Below, in pieces: positions 6,215-8,956 of a DNA stretch of 8,956 nucleotides; position 1 is the first letter of the stretch; every line of letters begins with the position of its first letter. The notes under the pieces are model-generated. The model was not told where the DNA came from. It saw only the letters and a program-made list of their open reading frames with translations, and ran no database searches. The translations under genes and the position numbers were made by a program. This DNA comes from Candidatus Cloacimonadota bacterium (GTDB lineage Bacteria; Cloacimonadota; Cloacimonadia; Cloacimonadales; TCS61): assembly GCA_023133395.1 (NCBI GenBank), contig JAGLWO010000037.1, positions 1 to 8,956 of the forward strand, written 5' to 3'.

Positions 6215-7531
6215 ATGACTTCTGAAATTGCAATACTAAATAAAGAAGCTGTTGCATTAGCTGCTGATAGTGCTGTAACTATTCATTCACAGGATAATAA
6301 AAAAAGAATTCCAAAAATTTATAATACAATAAACAAGTTATTCGCATTGTCAAAATACCATCCTGTAGGAATAATGGTTTTTGGTAATGCTAATTTACTT
6401 GGAATCCCTTGGGAATCCATTATTAAAGTTTATCGTGAAGATTTGAAAGACAAGTCTTTCAAATCTTTATCAGATTATGGAAATGATTTTATAAACTTTT
6501 TGAATAGTAGTAATCTTTTTTCAAAAGAGTCTCAAGAATCATACTTTAAAACAACAATTTTTATTTATTATCATTCAGTTATTTTAGAAGAGATAAATAA
6601 AAAAATTAGAAATGAAATTGAAGAGAATAAAGAGATAACTGAAAAAGAAATTAAAAATGTGATTTCTAAAATAGTCAATTCCAATTATAATTATCTCGTT
6701 AAAAAAAAATTTGTTAAAGGTTTTTCAAAAGTATTTATAAATAAATTTATTCAGTACAACTCAGAATTTCTTAACAAGGCTATTCTTGATGTATTCAAAA
6801 AGTTACCTTTAACAAATTCTATCAAAGAAAAGTTAATACAAATAGCAGGATTATTATTTTCTAAAGAAATTTTTCCTACAGGAGCATCTGGCTTAGTGAT
6901 TGCAGGGTTCGGGAAAAATGATATATTTCCGACATTAATTGAATATAAAATCGAAACGATTATAAATAACAAATTAAAGTATAAAGAAGAAACTAAAAAT
7001 ACTATTTCATTAAATCAAACTGCCATAATTCATCCCTTTGCACAAACTGAAATGGTGTATACATTCATTGAAGGTGTTGATCCCGTCTATGAGATAGTAA
7101 TTAAAAGTTATTTAGAAGAGTTATTTAATAAATACCCTGAAGTAATTATTGATACAATAAACAGCTTATCAAAAAAATCAAGAAATAATTTTTTGGAAAA
7201 TCTAAAAAAAGCTGGGAAAAAATTATTATCAGAATTTCAGAAAGAAATGGATAATTATAAAAACGAAAATCATATTTCACCAATTCTTGATTCTGTAGCA
7301 ACATTACCTAAACCAGAATTAGCTGAAATGGCTGAAGCATTGGTGAGTTTAACATCATTTAAGAGAAGAGTTTCACAAGATGCTGAAACAGTAGGTGGTC
7401 CAATTGATGTAGCAATAATTTCAAAAGGAGATGGATTTATATGGATTAAAAGAAAACAATATTTTAATCTTGACTTAAATTATCACTTCATAAAAAAATT
7501 ATCATGGTCGAAAGAAGGAGAAAATAAATGA
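6215..7531 (+). CDS. Proteasome-beta/HslV-like Ntn hydrolase, expanded (438 aa)
   Basis: I read this as a threonine-type N-terminal-nucleophile hydrolase of the proteasome-beta fold. The product begins 'MTSEIAI'; removal of Met would expose Thr1. 'ALAADSAVT' places Asp at mature position 17, as in HslV and 20S beta. K34 in 'PKIYN' (mature 33) or K41 in 'NKLFAL' (mature 40, better aligned to the following 'VGIMVFGNA' strand) would be the catalytic Lys. 'SGLVIAGFGKNDIFP' (225-239) matches the beta-subunit strand 'LLVGGID...'. 'DAETVGGPIDVAII' (389-402) matches the archaeal 'DSASGGMIDVAVI', giving D389 and T392 for D166 and S169. At 438 residues it is twice the family length; helical insertions fall at about 75-215 and 300-362. 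No signal peptide is present. Its stop overlaps the next start (ATGA). The fold call is by eye; the substrate, and whether it forms rings, are unknown. Confidence 0.68.
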   Translation: MTSEIAILNKEAVALAADSAVTIHSQDNKKRIPKIYNTINKLFALSKYHPVGIMVFGNANLLGIPWESIIKVYREDLKDKSFKSLSDYGNDFINFLNSSNLFSKESQESYFKTTIFIYYHSVILEEINKKIRNEIEENKEITEKEIKNVISKIVNSNYNYLVKKKFVKGFSKVFINKFIQYNSEFLNKAILDVFKKLPLTNSIKEKLIQIAGLLFSKEIFPTGASGLVIAGFGKNDIFPTLIEYKIETIINNKLKYKEETKNTISLNQTAIIHPFAQTEMVYTFIEGVDPVYEIVIKSYLEELFNKYPEVIIDTINSLSKKSRNNFLENLKKAGKKLLSEFQKEMDNYKNENHISPILDSVATLPKPELAEMAEALVSLTSFKRRVSQDAETVGGPIDVAIISKGDGFIWIKRKQYFNLDLNYHFIKKLSWSKEGENK

Positions 7532-7695
7532 AAAAAAATAAAAATAAAATTTATTATACATTTGATGAATATAAAAAACAATTTTTCCCAAAAAAATCAA
7601 AGATTAAAGATATTGAGAATGATGATCCTACGAAATTTGGGATTACACTTGCTCAATCATCTTTAAGTAAAATTAAAAATATTTTAAAAAAGTAA
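7528..7695 (+). CDS. 55-residue hypothetical protein, coupled to the Ntn-hydrolase-like gene
   Basis: ATG 7528-7530 overlaps the previous stop in ATGA, with its own AAGGAG at 7515-7520 seven bases upstream inside the larger gene. The frame ends at TAA 7693-7695. The product is basic: 'YYTFDEYKKQFFPK' then 'DDPTKFGITLAQSSLSKIKNIL', which looks like a short helical domain. I do not recognise a family. The perfect overlap and good ribosome binding site argue that it is real and made in proportion to the hydrolase, so it may be a partner, inhibitor or targeting factor. Confidence 0.6.
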   Translation: MKKNKNKIYYTFDEYKKQFFPKKSKIKDIENDDPTKFGITLAQSSLSKIKNILKK

Positions 7696-7765
7696 TTATT
7701 ATTTCTACATCTGATATTTCTAAAGTATTATTTTCAATTTTCAATTCTAAATTTAAAATCCGTAG

Positions 7766-7810
7766 TGTGAGTGCTAACCCCAAATAAATAATATCCATCG
7801 TTCACTCACA
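7766..7810 (+). repeat. 8-base inverted repeat in the gap after the Ntn-hydrolase unit
   Basis: TGTGAGTG (7766-7773) and CACTCACA (7803-7810) are perfectly complementary around 29 bases. It could be an operator or a weak terminator for the unit. The rest of 7696-7925 is A/T-rich; I see no RNA gene and no credible reading frame in it. Confidence 0.35.
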
Positions 7811-7925
7811 GCAAGATGAAGTCCCAACTAAAATCGATGTAAGAAAAATTCCCTTTTTAAAAAATTAAAACCAAATCGATAGTTTTGTGTCTAATAAAGT
7901 AAGAATAGAATAAAAGGAAAAAAAT

Positions 7926-8480
7926 ATGCAGGAAAAAGTCTGCCCCGTGTGGGTTGGTTATCTTCTTTCCAGCCCCATAAGGAAATTATTTCAAAATCCG
8001 AAGAAGATGCTTAACCCGTATGTAAATGCTGGTATGAAGGTTCTGGATATTGGCTGTGCTATGGGATTTTTCAGTTTACCGCTTGCACAGATAGTTGGTG
8101 CGAAAGGCAAGGTTATATGCGTGGATGTGCAGGAGAAGATGATACATTCCCTGGAAAAACGAGCAAAAAAAGCAGGTCTTTCCATTATAATCGAAACACG
8201 CGTTTGTACTCATAATTCTCTCGGTTTGGAGGATGTTACAGGAGAAATAGATTTTGCTCTGGCAGCTGCTGTGGTGCACGAAGTCCCGGATGCTTCCGCT
8301 TTTTTTGCTGAGGTTTATCAAACTATGCAGCAAAATGGAAGATTGCTGGTTGTAGAACCGGGTGGACACGTAACAGAAACGGATTTCGAGAAAACTGTTT
8401 CTATTGCCAAAAAAATTGGTTTTACATTAATCAATAACACAGAAATAAAACGCAGTCGTGCTGTACTTCTGGAGAAGTAA
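7926..8480 (+). CDS. Class I SAM-dependent methyltransferase (UbiE/ArsM-like)
   Basis: A 184-residue cytosolic protein with a Rossmann methyltransferase core. Motif I is 'VLDIGCAMGFFSLPLA' and motif II 'GKVICVDVQEKM' has the acidic residue that holds the SAM ribose. Next come 'IDFALAAAVVHEVPDA' (the usual post-motif III helix) and 'NGRLLVVEPGGHVTE' (strand 5 region). The N-terminal 'CPVWVGYLLSSPIRKLFQNP' is a short substrate lid. At this length it has only the minimal core, so the methyl acceptor (small molecule, quinone or metal) cannot be told. AAAGGA at 7913-7918 lies seven bases before ATG. G+C is visibly higher than in the preceding unit. It appears to be transcribed alone, with hairpins following directly after its stop. 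Confidence 0.85.
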   Translation: MQEKVCPVWVGYLLSSPIRKLFQNPKKMLNPYVNAGMKVLDIGCAMGFFSLPLAQIVGAKGKVICVDVQEKMIHSLEKRAKKAGLSIIIETRVCTHNSLGLEDVTGEIDFALAAAVVHEVPDASAFFAEVYQTMQQNGRLLVVEPGGHVTETDFEKTVSIAKKIGFTLINNTEIKRSRAVLLEK

Positions 8481-8500
8481 CTCGTTCACTCCTGAACGAG
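8481..8500 (+). terminator. Hairpin directly after the methyltransferase stop
   Basis: CTCGTTCA (8481-8488) pairs perfectly with TGAACGAG (8493-8500) around CTCC, starting at the first base after TAA. It is followed by a second hairpin rather than a T-run. Confidence 0.55.
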
Positions 8501-8505
8501 TATTT

Positions 8506-8527
8506 GCTCAGACAGAAGTGTCTGAGC
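8506..8527 (+). terminator. Perfect 9-base-pair hairpin after the methyltransferase gene
   Basis: GCTCAGACA (8506-8514) pairs with TGTCTGAGC (8519-8527) around GAAG, a stable tetraloop type. A T6 run occurs at 8540-8545, somewhat far for a classical terminator. Confidence 0.55.
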
Positions 8528-8543
8528 TACATTATACAGTTTT

Positions 8544-8721
8544 TTCAATCGAGATCCCAATGGGACAAGCAAATGAACCAACTGTAGTGTTTTTCCTTTT
8601 TAAGATGGACTGTTCGTCTCGAGCAGTCCAAACGGTTTTTTCTAACATCGTCTCGATGTGATTAGAATTCGGGACGAATCCAGAAGAACTATCTGGTTCA
8701 ATCGAGACGAATGAACCAACT
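8544..8721 (+). repeat. Cluster of direct repeats and hairpins
   Basis: Direct repeats: TTCAATCGAGA at 8544-8554 and 8697-8707; ATGAACCAACT at 8573-8583 and 8711-8721. Hairpins between them: 8555-8565, 8606-8630 (11 pairs with TCT loop, then a T6 run at 8636-8641), 8645-8659, 8667-8679, 8680-8696 and 8694-8718. CGTCTCGA or its complement appears three times (8615-8622, 8649-8656 and, reversed, 8702-8709), two of them as hairpin tops. No protein-coding gene is credible here. Confidence 0.65.
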
Positions 8722-8792
8722 ATTTATTGAAGCCAGCGTTGGGTTATCCAAAACTTCTATACTTGTTCAAACTTAAAGTCTGAATCAAAAAC

Positions 8793-8820
8793 TTTACAAT
8801 TATTAATATTATAAAATAAT
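8793..8820 (+). promoter_or_regulatory. Probable promoter of the enolase-superfamily gene
   Basis: TTTACA (8793-8798) and AATAAT (8815-8820) each match the -35 and -10 consensus in five of six bases, 16 bases apart. Transcription would begin near 8827, placing the hairpin at 8833-8857 in a very short leader. Confidence 0.4.
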
Positions 8821-8832
8821 TGGATTAACATA

Positions 8833-8857
8833 CGTTGCATAGCTGGAGCTATGTAAC
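8833..8857 (+). repeat. Hairpin repeat, family A (copy 2)
   Basis: GTTGCATAGCT (8834-8844) pairs with AGCTATGTAAC (8847-8857) with one G-T. It is a close match to the palindrome at 1911-1936. It ends one base before the AGAGGA ribosome binding site (8859-8864) of the next gene, so in mRNA it could affect translation. Confidence 0.65.
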
Positions 8858-8871
8858 AAGAGGAATTTTTA

Positions 8872-8956
8872 ATGAAGATTACATGTATCGAGCTTTTTCA
8901 TATAAGCATTCCATTAGTCAAGCCATATAAGCTTACAAAGCAGTATGGGACCCTGA
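8872..8956 (+). CDS. Enolase-superfamily (muconate-cycloisomerase-like) enzyme, N-terminus only
   Basis: Only the first 28 residues are inside the window; the gene continues past the right edge. The start 'MKITCIELFHISIPLVKPY' is the typical opening strand of the N-terminal capping domain in mandelate racemase/muconate lactonizing enzymes (including dipeptide epimerases and MenC-like synthases), normally M-K-I-x-x-[IV]-E-x-x-x-[IV]-x-[IL]-P-L-x-x-P-[FY]. Members abstract a proton next to a carboxylate using magnesium in a C-terminal barrel, which cannot be seen here. AGAGGA at 8859-8864 is seven bases before ATG. The superfamily is likely; the reaction is unknown. Confidence 0.65.
   Translation, partial: MKITCIELFHISIPLVKPYKLTKQYGTL

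Noticed and set aside
7786..7872. Possible gene remnant in the gap before the methyltransferase
   Set aside because: A short open stretch with no start codon, ribosome binding site or known motif; likely chance.
8076..8369. 97-codon - strand frame
   Set aside because: Antisense shadow of the SAM methyltransferase core.
8458..8661. 67-codon + strand frame after the methyltransferase
   Set aside because: It overlaps the methyltransferase end and then translates the hairpin array; its residues have no domain character.

Overview
The window is A/T-rich bacterial DNA, roughly two-thirds A+T by eye. Every gene I can support lies on the + strand. Good AGGAG-type ribosome binding sites and TTG/ATG starts indicate a bacterium. 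The combination of short intergenic palindromes, a secreted isoaspartyl methyltransferase and a 14-helix spermidine-synthase-like membrane protein suggests an uncultured anaerobe such as a Cloacimonadota/FCB-group member. That placement is a guess; nothing here fixes the phylum.

Layout from left to right: (1) 1-747, the 3' part of a metal-dependent amidohydrolase. (2) 859-1065, a stand-alone MshEN-type small protein. (3) 1185-1901, a protein-L-isoaspartate O-methyltransferase with a signal peptide. (4) 1911-2033, a run of four hairpins. (5) 2058-3044, a very A/T-rich stand-alone C39-like cysteine peptidase with a helical tail, bracketed by near-identical hairpins. (6) 3165-5564, a large membrane protein with a spermidine-synthase-like Rossmann domain between two blocks of seven predicted helices. 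(7) 5568-5619, a long inverted repeat followed by a short T-rich stretch. (8) 5760-7695, an A/T-rich, tightly packed four-gene unit: a small thermonuclease-fold protein, a 50-residue protein, a 438-residue protein that I read as a proteasome-beta/HslV-type Ntn hydrolase, and a 55-residue protein. Two of its three junctions overlap (TAATG and ATGA). (9) 7926-8480, a small class I SAM methyltransferase. (10) 8481-8718, a dense array of hairpins. (11) 8872 to the right edge, the start of an enolase-superfamily (muconate-cycloisomerase-like) gene.

The most interesting part is the 5760-7695 unit. The 438-residue protein carries the order of proteasome-beta signatures: a Thr directly after the initiator Met, an Asp at mature position 17, a candidate Lys at mature position 33 or 40, an 'LVIAGF' strand, and a C-terminal 'D-x-x-T...GGPIDVAII' segment matching the 'D-x-x-S..GGMIDVAVI' end of archaeal proteasome beta. 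It is about twice the usual length because of two helical insertions. With a nuclease and two small partners it could be an undescribed stress, proteolysis or defence module. The function is inference.

The remaining genes look like unrelated housekeeping or accessory genes separated by palindromic repeats, not one pathway. The C39 gene and the Ntn-hydrolase unit are markedly poorer in G+C than their neighbours, which fits separate acquisition.
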